This document shows positions 9,855 to 18,242 of a stretch of 64,000 nucleotides of DNA, piece after piece. Location of the stretch: positions 41,968 to 105,967 of the forward strand of contig NZ_BBYR01000014.1 in the NCBI RefSeq assembly GCF_001293525.1. Direction: 5' to 3'. The notes under the pieces were generated by a model that ran no database searches, was not told the DNA's origin, and worked only from the letters and a program-made list of their open reading frames with translations. Positions within the stretch are counted from its first letter, which is position 1, and each line of letters begins with the position of its first letter. The DNA is from Pseudideonella sakaiensis (lineage in GTDB: Bacteria > Pseudomonadota > Gammaproteobacteria > Burkholderiales > Burkholderiaceae_C). A program made the position numbers and the translations under genes.

Positions 9855-10694
9855 CTAGTACTTGTAGCCGAAGCCGAAGGTCAGCAGCGTGTCCGTCTTC
9901 GCGAGGCCGGCCGCGACCTTGGACGCGTGCCGCACGGCCAGCCCGGTGTTCATCGTCCAGCCCCCGGTGATCGCGGTGACGAGGCTGGCGTCGAAGGTGG
10001 CGCGGTTGCCGGTCTCGCTGCTGCCGGGGTAGAAGACCAGGCGCTGCTTGAAGCTGCTGGACTCGCCCAGCTTGTGCGCCGACTCCTGCCCGAACAGCAG
10101 CTCGGCACCGTTGCGCGTGCTGCCGTCGGTGAACTCGGCGTCGGTGTAGCCGATGCCGGTGAAGACGTCCCACTGGTGCTCGGTGCCGGTGATGGCGCGC
10201 CAGCCAGTGCCGACGTTCAGCGCCAGCCGCGACTCGATGCCGCCGGGGCGGTTGGTCTCGCCCTCGCCGCCGCCGAACACGAAGTGCCGCGGCGACAGGT
10301 TCAGGTCGTAGCGCCCGCCGGTGCGCAGCAGCTCGGCGGAACGGGTGCGGGTGCCGGCGTTGCGGCTGTCGGCGTAGTTGACCAGGCCGTACAGGTTGAT
10401 CTTGTCCTGGTCGGTGACGCGGGTCGCGTCGCCGGTCAGCGAGAAGGCCCGCGCATCGGTGTTGCCGCTGGCGGCCGAGCCGCCGATGGCGATGCCGCCG
10501 TGCCAGCGGCCGTCCGGCGGGTTCTGGGCGATCGCGGGGCTGCCGGCGGCCGCGGCGGCGGCCAGCAGGCTGCCCGCAAGGGCGCGGCGGGTGGCCCGGC
10601 GCGGGCCGGGCCGGGCCGGGCCTGGCGGGGCAGCGCGGCGGGCACCGGTGGTGAAGGGGACGGCAGGGAGTCGTCGCGTCGGCGGCGTCGTCAT
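9855..10694 (-). CDS. DUF481-family outer-membrane protein
   Basis: Predicted outer-membrane beta-barrel of 279 residues. The mature part starts after an Ala-rich export signal (ALAGSLLAAAAAAGSPAIAQ) and shows the DUF481 pattern: GGIAIGGSAASGNTDARAFSL near the start (the SGNT motif is typical of this family), alternating polar/hydrophobic strands, and a terminal aromatic strand LLTFGFGYKY that serves as the beta-signal for BAM insertion. The ATG at 10694 has AAAGGA upstream. The N-terminal stretch before the signal core is unusually long and Pro/Arg-rich, and contains four copies of a 5-bp repeat (separate entry). Function within the family is unknown; some members respond to salt or envelope stress. 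Confidence 0.88.
   Translation of the reverse strand: MTTPPTRRLPAVPFTTGARRAAPPGPARPGPRRATRRALAGSLLAAAAAAGSPAIAQNPPDGRWHGGIAIGGSAASGNTDARAFSLTGDATRVTDQDKINLYGLVNYADSRNAGTRTRSAELLRTGGRYDLNLSPRHFVFGGGEGETNRPGGIESRLALNVGTGWRAITGTEHQWDVFTGIGYTDAEFTDGSTRNGAELLFGQESAHKLGESSSFKQRLVFYPGSSETGNRATFDASLVTAITGGWTMNTGLAVRHASKVAAGLAKTDTLLTFGFGYKY
10603..10622. repeat. four tandem copies of the pentamer GGGCC inside the DUF481 gene
   Basis: The + strand reads four GGGCC units in a row, inside the codons that precede the signal-peptide core. Gain or loss of one 5-base unit would shift the frame and abolish the outer-membrane protein. Four copies is short for a contingency locus, and the surrounding DNA is extremely G+C-rich, so it may be chance. 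Confidence 0.6.
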
Positions 10695-10849
10695 CGTCGG
10701 GGTGTCCTTTCGAAGGGAAGGCGCACCGCCGGCGGGCCGGCCCCGGGCCGGCCCGCCGGTCGGCGCGGGAGCGTGGACACCGAGGGACCGGCTGGCGCCG
10801 GCGGGGTTCCCTCCGATTCGGCCGCGGCGCGCCGCCGGCCGCCCGGCCT

Positions 10850-11752
10850 TCAGCCGGCGTCTGTCGCCGCGGGCTGCCAGCCCAGCCGCTGCAGCAGCGC
10901 CTGGGCCGCCGCCGGCGCGCGCGCCTTCGCGCCGCTGATGAAGAAGACGAAGGCCTCGCCGGGTGCCGCCGCGGACGCCGGCGCCTCGACGTGCGGCAGC
11001 CCGGCCGGGTCCTCGCCGCGCGCCCAGGCGCGGGTCACCGCGGCCCAGCGGTCCAGCTCGGCCGGCGTGCAGCCGAGCGGCTCCTCGTCGCGGGTGCGCA
11101 TCAGGCGCGCGTAGACGAAGTCGGCGGTCCGGTCCGCCAGGCTCGGGTACTCGTCCGAGTCGGTGAACACGGTGGCCACGCGGTGGCGGCGCGCCAGCGC
11201 GAGGTAGGCCGGGTCGAGGAAGCTCGGGTGGCGCACGTCCATCGCATGGCGCAGCGGCACGCCGTCGACCGCCCCGGGCAGCAGCGCGAGGAAGGCGCCG
11301 AAGTCCGCCGGGTCGAAGGCCTTGGTGGTGGCGAACTGCCACACGATCGGCCCCAGCTTCGGGCCCAGCTCGGCGATGCCGCTGCGCACGAAGCGCTCGA
11401 CCGATTCGCCGGCCTCGGCCAGCACGCGCCGGTTGGTGGCGAAGCGCGAGGCCTTCAGCGAGAACACGAAGCCTTCCGGCGCCTCGTCGCGCCACTTCGC
11501 GAAGGTGGCCGGCTTCTGGCTGCTGTAGTAGGTGGCGTTGACCTCGATCGCCGTCAGCCGCCGGCTGGCCCAGGCCAGCTCGCGCGCGTGGGGCAGGCCG
11601 GCCGGGTAGAAGTTGTCGCGCCAGTCCTCGAAGTTCCAGCCGCCGATGCCGACGCGTGCGGGCACCGGCGCGCTGGACGTGGGCGGGGGAGCAGGCGCGG
11701 GCGCGGATGCGTCCGCGGGAGGGGCGTCCGGAGACGGCTTGCGGCGGGGCAT
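10850..11752 (-). CDS. DUF72 (YecE-like) family protein
   Basis: A 300-residue protein with the DUF72 TIM-barrel pattern: RVGIGGWNFEDWRDNFYP at the start of the domain, EVNATYYSSQKPATFAKW, FSLKASRFATNRRV, a DVRHPSF strand, the TDSDEYPSLADRTADFVYARL segment, and FVFFISGAKARAPA at the end. The biochemical function of DUF72 is unknown. I start at ATG 11752 (MPRRKPSPD); the longer open frame upstream overlaps the cupin gene and is low-complexity. Residues 1-40 are Pro/Ala-rich and probably disordered. The cupin gene lies 19 bases upstream in the same direction, so the two likely form an operon. Confidence 0.9.
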   Translation of the reverse strand: MPRRKPSPDAPPADASAPAPAPPPTSSAPVPARVGIGGWNFEDWRDNFYPAGLPHARELAWASRRLTAIEVNATYYSSQKPATFAKWRDEAPEGFVFSLKASRFATNRRVLAEAGESVERFVRSGIAELGPKLGPIVWQFATTKAFDPADFGAFLALLPGAVDGVPLRHAMDVRHPSFLDPAYLALARRHRVATVFTDSDEYPSLADRTADFVYARLMRTRDEEPLGCTPAELDRWAAVTRAWARGEDPAGLPHVEAPASAAAPGEAFVFFISGAKARAPAAAQALLQRLGWQPAATDAG

Positions 11753-11771
11753 CGGCGGCTTGCGCGGGGGC

Positions 11772-12278
11772 TCAGGTGGTTGCTGGCGCCGGCGTCGACT
11801 CGGCCGCGAACAGCTTGCGCCACCAGAGCACCAGGCGCCCCGGGTGGTGCAGCTTGAAGACCTTCTTCGCATGGCTCGGCACGTGCCAGACGGCCGTGGT
11901 GCCGGCGTGGAAGACGGCGGTATGCCCCGGCTCGATCACGAAGCGCCGGCCGAGGTACTCCACCTCCACCCGGCCCTCGAGCAGGTGGACGGTCTCGTCG
12001 AGGCCGAAGCGCCACTCGAAGGTGGTCGGCCCGTCGCAGGCCCACAGCCCGGTGATGCTGCGGCCATCCGGCGAGCGCGCGGTCTCGACGGCGCGGAAGT
12101 TCGGCGTGCCCGAGCGGACCCAGGACGGGTCGACGGAGAAGGGCTGCAGCGGCTTGTCGACCGTGGCGGCCGAGGCCTGCCAGCCATTGCCGACGGCGAC
12201 CGCCGCCTGCCAGCCGCCGACGGCGGCGAGGGCGAGCACGGCGCCGGCGGTGCCGGCGCGAAGAGGAGTCCAGCGCAT
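11772..12278 (-). CDS. membrane-anchored cupin-domain protein (DUF861/EutQ-like)
   Basis: A 168-residue protein. A hydrophobic N-terminal segment (AGAVLALAAVGGWQAAVAV) serves as signal anchor. It is followed by a single cupin domain: ARSPDGRSITGLWACDGPTTFEW, then DETVHLLEGRVEVE, the core cupin motif, and GHTAVFHAGTTAVWHV. Proteins of the cupin_3 group (DUF861) often have no assigned reaction; this one has fewer metal-ligand histidines than classical cupins. The C-terminus is basic. It lies directly upstream of the DUF72 gene on the same strand. Confidence 0.85.
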   Translation of the reverse strand: MRWTPLRAGTAGAVLALAAVGGWQAAVAVGNGWQASAATVDKPLQPFSVDPSWVRSGTPNFRAVETARSPDGRSITGLWACDGPTTFEWRFGLDETVHLLEGRVEVEYLGRRFVIEPGHTAVFHAGTTAVWHVPSHAKKVFKLHHPGRLVLWWRKLFAAESTPAPATT

Positions 12279-12440
12279 GGCGGCATTCTAGGAAGGGCCG
12301 CGGCCGCCGGGCGCGCGAAGCGCACCGGGATTCGCCGGCTGTTCCGCGCGACGCACCGGCCGGTGGCGGCGTCGACGCGGGCTCGGCGTCCCGCCCGCGG
12401 GCTCGGCTCGGCCTCTCCCGCGCCGGCGCGACGGGATGCC

Positions 12441-13244
12441 TCAGCGGGGTGCCGACCCCGCCGGCGCCGGCCCGGGCGCGGCGGGCGGCTCGCCACCGGC
12501 CAGCGCGATGCGCCGGCCCAGGCGCTCGGCGAGCGCCGTGTCGCCATCGCGCAGCGCGAGCCGGCGCTGCAGGCCGAGCCAGGCCAGCAGCGGCCGCCGC
12601 CAGCCCTGGGCGGCGGCCCGGTCGACCGCCGCGGCCGCCAGCGCGCGCGGGTCCGCGCCCTGCGGCCCGCCGGCGCCGGCCGGCGCCGGCGGCTCTCCCG
12701 CCAGCCGGCGCACGGCCACCCCGGCCGCCACCAGCGCCGACAGCGGGTCGGCCGCGCCGCGCAGCGCCTCGGGCGAGGGGCCGCTCGCGGCCAGCGCCCG
12801 CTGGGCCTCGGGCAGCGCGGCCAGGTCCGCGGCGCCGGCGCGGCCGGCGAGGTAGGCCGCGTAGGCCCGGTCCTCCGCGGTCGCGTCGATCGCCAGCGCG
12901 TCGAAGCCCGGGCAGCCCTCGGCGTCCAGGCTGGCGACGCGGGTCGCGCAGCGCAGCAGCTCTGCGCGCGCCACCCGGGCCGGCTCGCCGGTCGCCGCGA
13001 GCGCGGCCCGGGCGCGCGCGAACTCGGCCTGGGCCACCGTGCCGCGGCCTTCCAGCTCGGCCCGGCTGAAGCGCTCCAGGCCGCTGCGCGCCTCCAGCGC
13101 CCAGTCGGGCGCCGGCGGGCCGCCGGCGCAGCCGGACAGCGCCAGCGCGAGCGCGAGCGCGAGTGACAGCGCGGGCCGCAGCGGTTGCCGAAATGCGGCG
13201 CACGCACGCCGGCGTTCGCCCTGGGTTCGGCCCGGCGGGCTCAT
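12441..13244 (-). CDS. lipoprotein of an MCE/MlaE cassette, hypothetical
   Basis: A 267-residue predicted lipoprotein. I chose ATG 13244 because it overlaps the stop of the MCE gene by four bases (ATGA), indicating translational coupling. The signal core is a run of Leu/Ala repeats ending in lipobox LSGC at about residue 40; the mature part is alpha-helical and Ala-rich with one possible cysteine pair (LRCATRVASLDAEGC). I do not recognise a family. Position as third gene after an MlaE-like permease and an MCE protein suggests an outer-membrane-facing partner in lipid transport, comparable in position to MlaA/PqiC-type lipoproteins, but the similarity is only positional. Confidence 0.75.
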   Translation of the reverse strand: MSPPGRTQGERRRACAAFRQPLRPALSLALALALALSGCAGGPPAPDWALEARSGLERFSRAELEGRGTVAQAEFARARAALAATGEPARVARAELLRCATRVASLDAEGCPGFDALAIDATAEDRAYAAYLAGRAGAADLAALPEAQRALAASGPSPEALRGAADPLSALVAAGVAVRRLAGEPPAPAGAGGPQGADPRALAAAAVDRAAAQGWRRPLLAWLGLQRRLALRDGDTALAERLGRRIALAGGEPPAAPGPAPAGSAPR

Positions 13245-14314
13245 GGCAGCTTCACCTCGGTCTCCCGCGCGAAGGGCCAGCGGCGGTTCACGTCGTTGAC
13301 GAGCTGCTCGACCTTGCGCAGGCTGGCCTCCACCTCCGCGCGCAGAGCGCCGAGGTCGACGGTGGCGGCGCGGGTGTTGGCGGCGATGCCCTGGGCATCC
13401 GCCAGCACGCCGTCGACGCGCTTCAGGCTGGCGCGGGCATCGCCGAGCAGGCCGTTGAGCTGGGCCACCGTCTGGCGCGTGTCGACGAGCAGGCCGGTCT
13501 CGCCGAAGACCTGGGCGTCGGCCTTGGCCGCGAGGCCGTCGACGCGGCCAGCCAGGCGGTCGCTGGTGCGGGCCAGCTGGTCCAGGCGCTCGAGCAGCGC
13601 ATTGGTCTTGTCGAGCGTGGCCAGGATGCGGCGCTGCTGGGCGGCGTCGCCGAGCAGCACGCCGAGCGCGCCCTGCGGGCCGTTCAGGCGCTCGGTGGTG
13701 GTGGCCAGCTGGCGCAGCGAGCTGTCGAGGGGCGCGTCCTTGGCCGTCAGCGCGCCGAGGTTGGCCACCAGGTCGCGCACGCTGGCGAGCAGCTTCGGCA
13801 CCTCGGCCGCCACGTCGCCGGCCAGCACCGGCCGCACCGCGCCGTCCTCGAGCGGCGGGTCGCTCAGGATGCCGCTGTAGGCGCGCAGCCTCGGCCCGCC
13901 CACCAGGCCGCTCTCCATGGTGAACACGCTCGAGCGCCGCAGCCAGCGGGCGTCCTTCACCGGCACGTCGATCACGATGCGCGCATTGCCCTGGTCCGAC
14001 AGCTCGATGCGCCGCACCCGGCCGATCGGGAAGCCCGAGAAGCTGAGGTCCATGCCGACCACCACGCCCTCCGCATGGTCGGCCACCAGCACCAGCCGCT
14101 GCTGGCGTTCGAAGGCGCCGCGCGCATAGGCCACGTAGGCCGCCGCCGCCAGCAGCAGCAGCGCGACGCCCCAGAGCACCGCGCGTGCCTTCAGGTCCAG
14201 GTGGGCGACGGGCGGGACGTCGGCCGGTGCCGGCATCGGCGGCAGCCCCGGCACCGGCGGCGGCGCAGCGGGCGCACCGGCGGGTGGGGCGTGGGGCGGG
14301 CGGGGCTCGGCCAT
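13241..14314 (-). CDS. MlaD/MCE-domain periplasmic lipid-transport protein
   Basis: A 357-residue protein with a Pro-rich cytoplasmic leader, one transmembrane helix (AVLWGVALLLLAAAAYVAY, about residues 45-63) and one MCE domain (LVLVADHAEGVVVGMDLSFS through VGGPRLRAYSG). The long C-terminal helical region (about residues 165-357, e.g. LARTSDRLAGRVDGLAAKAD) is the type that builds tunnels or needles in MCE proteins. MCE proteins bind and carry lipids between inner and outer membrane. The permease gene ends 3 bases upstream and the lipoprotein gene overlaps downstream. No MlaF-type ATPase is present beside it. Confidence 0.9.
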   Translation of the reverse strand: MAEPRPPHAPPAGAPAAPPPVPGLPPMPAPADVPPVAHLDLKARAVLWGVALLLLAAAAYVAYARGAFERQQRLVLVADHAEGVVVGMDLSFSGFPIGRVRRIELSDQGNARIVIDVPVKDARWLRRSSVFTMESGLVGGPRLRAYSGILSDPPLEDGAVRPVLAGDVAAEVPKLLASVRDLVANLGALTAKDAPLDSSLRQLATTTERLNGPQGALGVLLGDAAQQRRILATLDKTNALLERLDQLARTSDRLAGRVDGLAAKADAQVFGETGLLVDTRQTVAQLNGLLGDARASLKRVDGVLADAQGIAANTRAATVDLGALRAEVEASLRKVEQLVNDVNRRWPFARETEVKLP

Positions 14315-14317
14315 CGC

Positions 14318-15136
14318 TCAATGGTAGATGGCGACCAGCGACACGATCTCGATCGCCAGGATGACCGCCAGCAACCGCGCCAGCCGCGCCAGCTCGGCGT
14401 GCGTGCGGCCGCTGCTGTCGAGCCGGTCGGGCGTGGCGTCGCGCGGCGTGGCCACCAGCGGGATCACGCCGACCGCCAGGCTCATGAAGTAGGTCTTCAG
14501 CCCGAGGATCAGCAGGGTCACCGGATCGAAGACCTGGCCGACGGCGCGCGTGAAGGCCGGCAGCCCCCAGGTCGCGAAGCCGTGCACCGACACGTAGGTC
14601 AGCAGCAGCAGCACGGTGGCGCTCACCGCGGCCAGCGCCACCACCGCGAACTGGCCGGCCAGCACGCGCGGCAGCACCAGGTCGCGCGTCGGGTCCTGGC
14701 CGGCGGCCAGCAGGCGCTCGAAGCCGCCGTCCAGGCGCAGCCGGCGGATCACCTCGCCCTCGCCTAGGCTGTAGCGCACCGCCACGAACAGCGCCGCCAC
14801 CAGCGGCAGCAGCTCCAGTACCAGCGTGCGCACCAGCACGTCCAGCGCGTAGCGCGACAGGCCGTAGCTCAGCGCGGTGGCGAGCACGATCCGGATCACC
14901 ACCAGGCCGAACAGCGCCGTCAGCAGCGTGAAGCCGGGCAGCAGCGGCCAGGTGGCACGGTAGATCTCGCGCCGCACGATGCGGCGCTGCGCAGGCCGGT
15001 GGCTGGACGGCGAGGCCGCGAGCACCAGCATCTGCGCGCCGACGTGCAGCACCTGCCACCAGGTCGCCAGCCAGCCCGCGACGCCGCGCCAGGCAGCGGG
15101 GGCCGGAGGCATCGGGGCCGGGGCAGGGGGGCGCAT
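14318..15136 (-). CDS. MlaE-family ABC permease
   Basis: A 272-residue inner-membrane protein with about five hydrophobic segments and the MlaE pattern: an N-terminal amphipathic region (REIYRATWPLLPGFTLLTALFG), the RYALDVLVRTLVLELLPLVAALFVA helix pair, the LPRVLAGQFAVVALA segment, and the FDPVTLLILGLKTYFMSLAVGV re-entrant region. In Mla-like systems this protein pairs with an ATPase (MlaF) and an MCE subunit (MlaD) to move phospholipids. Here the MCE gene follows at once, but no ATPase gene lies on either side, so the ATPase must be shared with another system or encoded elsewhere. Confidence 0.9.
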   Translation of the reverse strand: MRPPAPAPMPPAPAAWRGVAGWLATWWQVLHVGAQMLVLAASPSSHRPAQRRIVRREIYRATWPLLPGFTLLTALFGLVVIRIVLATALSYGLSRYALDVLVRTLVLELLPLVAALFVAVRYSLGEGEVIRRLRLDGGFERLLAAGQDPTRDLVLPRVLAGQFAVVALAAVSATVLLLLTYVSVHGFATWGLPAFTRAVGQVFDPVTLLILGLKTYFMSLAVGVIPLVATPRDATPDRLDSSGRTHAELARLARLLAVILAIEIVSLVAIYH

Positions 15137-15198
15137 CGGGCGGCAGTGTAGGCCGCGGCCCGCGCCCGCCGGCCCCGGCGGGTTGGTTCACGGCTTCT

Positions 15199-15936
15199 TC
15201 AGATCTCGCGCAGTCGGCTGCCGTCGATGCGCACGCGGTCGCCCACGTCGATCCCGTTCAGCTGTGCGCGCTCGAAGCTGCGCATGCCGCCGCGGTCGAG
15301 CTGCACGTGGATGCGGTAGCCGACGACCTGCTCGTTGCGGCGCTTCTCCACCTTGTTGCCGACCACCGCGCCGCCGACGCCGCCGATCACGGTCGCGGCG
15401 GCCCGGCCGCTGCCGCTGCCGACCTGGTTGCCGACGACGGCGCCCAGCACCCCGCCGACCACCGCACCGGCGCCGCTGCTCGGCGGTGCCTGCTTGATCG
15501 GCTCGATCGCGGTCACCTCGCCGAACAGGCTGCGCGGCGGCCCCGCTTCGGCCCGCTCCGAGCGCCAGCCGCGGTCGCCGACGTCGGCGACCTTCACCAC
15601 CGCGCCGGCCGGCACGGCCTGCGCCTCCAGCGAGACGCGCGGCCGCGGCAGCGGCTCGGGCGGCCGCGGCAGCGCGCGCATCGGCTGCGGCAGCGTGACC
15701 GCCGCGGGTTCCGGCGCGGGCACCACCGCGGCCGCCGTCGAGTCCTCCGGCCCGCAGGCCGTCAGCACGCAGGCGGCCGCCAGCGCGGCGGCACCGATGC
15801 CCGCGCCGCCGAAGCGGCTCAGCCATCGCGCCGGCGCCTGGGGCTGCGGCGGGCGGCGGTGGCGGCGGCCGGCGCGCCGGGCGATACCCGGGGTGCAGGG
15901 GGTGGAAGCGGGGTGGGCGGCGTGGCGGTGCGACAT
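15199..15936 (-). CDS. glycine-zipper 2TM lipoprotein
   Basis: A 245-residue envelope protein. A basic N-terminus leads into a hydrophobic stretch ending with lipobox LTAC (about residue 60). After a Pro-rich linker comes the glycine-zipper pair GAVVGGVLGAVVGNQVG and GGVGGAVVGNKVEKRRNEQ, characteristic of the 17-kDa-antigen/Slp-type 2TM group, and a beta-rich C-terminus (GYRIHVQLDRGGMRSFE). Such proteins associate with the outer membrane and peptidoglycan; their role is structural or stress-related. The start ATG 15936 has GAGGAGA 7 bases upstream. The 240-base gap beyond it holds the divergent promoter of parDE. Confidence 0.88.
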   Translation of the reverse strand: MSHRHAAHPASTPCTPGIARRAGRRHRRPPQPQAPARWLSRFGGAGIGAAALAAACVLTACGPEDSTAAAVVPAPEPAAVTLPQPMRALPRPPEPLPRPRVSLEAQAVPAGAVVKVADVGDRGWRSERAEAGPPRSLFGEVTAIEPIKQAPPSSGAGAVVGGVLGAVVGNQVGSGSGRAAATVIGGVGGAVVGNKVEKRRNEQVVGYRIHVQLDRGGMRSFERAQLNGIDVGDRVRIDGSRLREI

Positions 15937-16141
15937 GGCGGGCTCTCCTCGTTCGGGCGGAACGGCCGGATGCGGATCGATCCGATGCCTCGAGGATGCG
16001 ATGGAAGCACGCGGGGGTCTGCCGGTCGGTAACGAGGTGCAGCGTCGGGGCAGGGCCGGAGACGGCGTAGGAAGGCGCTGATCCCCGCCAAGGTCTGCCC
16101 GTGGGCGGCGCGGTCACGGACGTCGCGCTGCCGCCCCCTGC

Positions 16142-16170
16142 TTGACAAACCTTGCCATGCCGCCCAACAT
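16142..16170 (+). promoter_or_regulatory. promoter of the parDE operon
   Basis: TTGACA (16142-16147), 17-base spacer, CAACAT (16165-16170). The -35 is a perfect consensus, the -10 matches three of six. Transcription would begin near 16177, close to the antitoxin start, giving a leaderless or very short-leader mRNA. Confidence 0.5.
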
Positions 16171-16172
16171 GG
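16155..16172. promoter_or_regulatory. inverted repeat over the parDE -10 region, possible ParD operator
   Basis: CCATG (16155-16159) and CATGG (16168-16172) form a 5-bp inverted repeat with an 8-base spacer that covers the putative -10 box. Autorepression by the ribbon-helix-helix antitoxin through such a site is usual for ParD. The arms are short, so this is tentative. Confidence 0.35.
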
Positions 16173-16176
16173 TTCG

Positions 16177-16437
16177 ATGCGCACGAAGCCTCCCACCATG
16201 AACGTGTCACTCACCGCGGCGCTGCGGGACGTCGTGGACGAACGGCTGCGCTCGGGTCTGTACGGCAATGCCAGCGAGTACATCCGCGAACTGATCCGCC
16301 GCGACGAGGAAACGGCGCGCCAGCTGCGGGCGCTCTACCAGGCGGGCCTCGACAGCGGCGACCCGGTTCCGATGTCCGACGAGGACTGGGCCGTGCTCGG
16401 CGCGGTGGCCCGCTCTGCGGACGCCGGCCCCGGATGA
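16177..16437 (+). CDS. parD: type II antitoxin, ParD family
   Basis: An 86-residue (or 79 from ATG 16198) DNA-binding antitoxin. The ribbon-helix-helix is MNVSLTAALRDVVDERLRSG followed by YGNASEYIRELIRRDEE, the standard ParD N-terminus; the C-terminal part (LYQAGLDSGDPVPMSDEDW) is the toxin-neutralising tail. The longer start resembles ParD proteins that begin with a few extra residues before the beta-strand; neither start has a strong ribosome-binding site, in line with the leaderless promoter. The stop overlaps the toxin start by four bases (ATGA). Confidence 0.9.
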   Translation: MRTKPPTMNVSLTAALRDVVDERLRSGLYGNASEYIRELIRRDEETARQLRALYQAGLDSGDPVPMSDEDWAVLGAVARSADAGPG

Positions 16438-16757
16438 AGCCGATCCGGCGCCGGCCGGCGGCCATGGACGACATGGTCCGGCAGGTCGCCTACCGGCGCC
16501 GTGCGGCCGGAGCCGCCTCGGCGGCCCGCCTGGTCGACGAGATGGCGGCCTGCCTGCGCTCGATTTCCGAAGCGCCGGGCGCCGGATCCCGGCGGATCGG
16601 CCAGTTGCTCGGCGTTGCCGACCTGCAGTGGAAGCGCGTCGGCGCCACGCGGCTGTGGTTCTGGTACGTCGACGAGCCCGACTTCGTCGACCTGATCCGC
16701 CTCGTCAGCACGGACCAGCTGCCGCGCCAGGCGATGCTTCCCAGCGACTGGCACTGA
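16434..16757 (+). CDS. parE: type II toxin, ParE/RelE family
   Basis: A 107-residue toxin partner of the upstream ParD. It keeps the RelE/ParE-type fold pattern: an N-terminal helical hairpin (VRQVAYRRRAAGAASAARLVDEMAACL), the central PGAGSRRIGQLLGV loop, and the antiparallel strands ending RLWFWYVDEPDFVDLIRLV. ParE toxins act on DNA gyrase whereas RelE relatives cut mRNA; the sequence alone does not settle the target. Translation is coupled to parD by a 4-base overlap. The first residues (MKPIRRRPAAMDD) differ from the usual ParE beta-strand start, so ATG 16464 is an alternative. Confidence 0.85.
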   Translation: MKPIRRRPAAMDDMVRQVAYRRRAAGAASAARLVDEMAACLRSISEAPGAGSRRIGQLLGVADLQWKRVGATRLWFWYVDEPDFVDLIRLVSTDQLPRQAMLPSDWH

Positions 16758-16877
16758 AGACCACCCGGTGCCGTGGCACGTCGCGGCCGACGGAGCCCGC
16801 GACAGCGTCGGGAGGGGTGCTATGGTCCCGCGGGTCGTGTTCTCTCGTCCGGCCCGTCCTTGCCGGAGCCCTTTGCG

Positions 16878-18242
16878 ATGCCGACCCTCCTCGTCCGCCA
16901 CGCCCACCTGCTTGCCACCTTCGACGACGCCGGCCGGGAGATCCCCGACGGCGGGCTGTTCGCGCGCGATGGCGTGATCGAGGCCGTCGGGCCGAGCGCG
17001 GACCTGCCCACGACCGCCGACGAGGTCATCGACGCGCGCGGCCAGCTCGTGCTGCCCGGGCTGGTGAACACCCACCACCACATGTACCAGTCGCTGACGC
17101 GGGCGCTGCCCGCGGCCCAGGACGCCGAGCTCTTCGACTGGCTGACCGCGCTCTACCCCGTCTGGGCCCGCCTCACTCCGGAGATGGTGCGGGTCTCGAC
17201 CCAGCTCGCGCTGGCCGAGCTGGCGCTGTCGGGCTGCACCACCAGCAGCGACCACCTCTACCTGTTCCCGAACGGCTGCCGCCTCGACGACAGCCTGGAG
17301 GCCGCCGAGGCGGTCGGCCTGCGCTTCCATGCAGCCCGTGGCGCGATGAGCGTCGGCCGCCGCCTGGGCGGCCTGCCGCCCGACGAGCTGGTCGAGGACG
17401 AGGCCGCGATCCTGCGCGACACCCAGCGCCTGATCGAGCGCTGGCACGACCCCGCGCCGCACGCGATGCGGCGCATCGTCGTCGCGCCCTGCTCGCCCTT
17501 CTCCGTGAGCGAGGACCTGATGCGCGAGTCCGTCCGCCTGGCGCGCTCCTACGGCCCGGCGCACCGCGTCTGCCTGCACACCCACCTGGCCGAGAACCGC
17601 AAGGACATCGACTACACGCGCGAGAAGTTCGGCTGCACCCCCGCCGAGTACGCCGAGCGCCTCGGCTGGCTGGGCCCGGACGTCTGGTGCGCCCACTGCG
17701 TGCAGCTGGACGCCGCCGGCATCGCCGCCTTCGGCCGCACCGGCACCGGCGTGGCCCACTGCCCCGGTTCGAACATGCGCCTGGGCTCCGGCATCGCGCC
17801 GCTGCGCGCGATGCAGGCCGCCGGCGTGCCGGTCTCGATCGCCGTCGACGGCTCCGCGTCGAACGACGCCGGCCACCTGCTCGGCGAGGCCCGGCTCGCG
17901 CTGCTGCTGCAGCGCGTCGGCGGCGCCGGCGCGCCGCTGGCGGCGCGCGAGGTGCTCGCGATGGCCACCCGCGGCGGGGCCCGCGTCCTCGGCCGCGACG
18001 ACATCGGCCAGCTCGCCCCCGGCCAGGGCGCCGACCTGATCACCGTCCCACTGGACGAGATCGGCCTCGCCGGCGCACTGCACGACCCCCTCGCCGCGCT
18101 GCTGTTCTGCCACGTGCCCCGCGTCGCCACCAGCATCGTCGCCGGCCGCGTCGTCGTCCGCGACGGCCAGCTCACCACGCTCGACCTGCCCCGCCTCGTC
18201 GAGCGCCACAACCAGCTCGCCCGTCAGCTCGTCGGGGCCTGA
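16878..18242 (+). CDS. 8-oxoguanine deaminase-like amidohydrolase (AtzB/TrzN-related)
   Basis: A 454-residue cytoplasmic metal-dependent deaminase of the amidohydrolase superfamily. Seen: the metal-binding NTHHHMYQSLTRA (HxH at about residues 66-68), CLHTHLAEN near 234, WCAHCVQLD near 272, and AVDGSASNDAGH near 323 with the catalytic Asp. The composite structure with the beta-sandwich at both ends (ARGQLVLPGLVN and RVVVRDGQL) is complete. Sequence style (HHHMYQSLTRA, SGCTTSSDHLYLFP) matches proteins annotated as 8-oxoguanine deaminase (EC 3.5.4.32), which convert 8-oxoguanine to urate; hydroxydechloroatrazine-type amidohydrolases are the close alternative. ATG 16878 is preferred over an in-frame ATG at 16773 that lies in non-conserved sequence. 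Confidence 0.88.
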   Translation: MPTLLVRHAHLLATFDDAGREIPDGGLFARDGVIEAVGPSADLPTTADEVIDARGQLVLPGLVNTHHHMYQSLTRALPAAQDAELFDWLTALYPVWARLTPEMVRVSTQLALAELALSGCTTSSDHLYLFPNGCRLDDSLEAAEAVGLRFHAARGAMSVGRRLGGLPPDELVEDEAAILRDTQRLIERWHDPAPHAMRRIVVAPCSPFSVSEDLMRESVRLARSYGPAHRVCLHTHLAENRKDIDYTREKFGCTPAEYAERLGWLGPDVWCAHCVQLDAAGIAAFGRTGTGVAHCPGSNMRLGSGIAPLRAMQAAGVPVSIAVDGSASNDAGHLLGEARLALLLQRVGGAGAPLAAREVLAMATRGGARVLGRDDIGQLAPGQGADLITVPLDEIGLAGALHDPLAALLFCHVPRVATSIVAGRVVVRDGQLTTLDLPRLVERHNQLARQLVGA

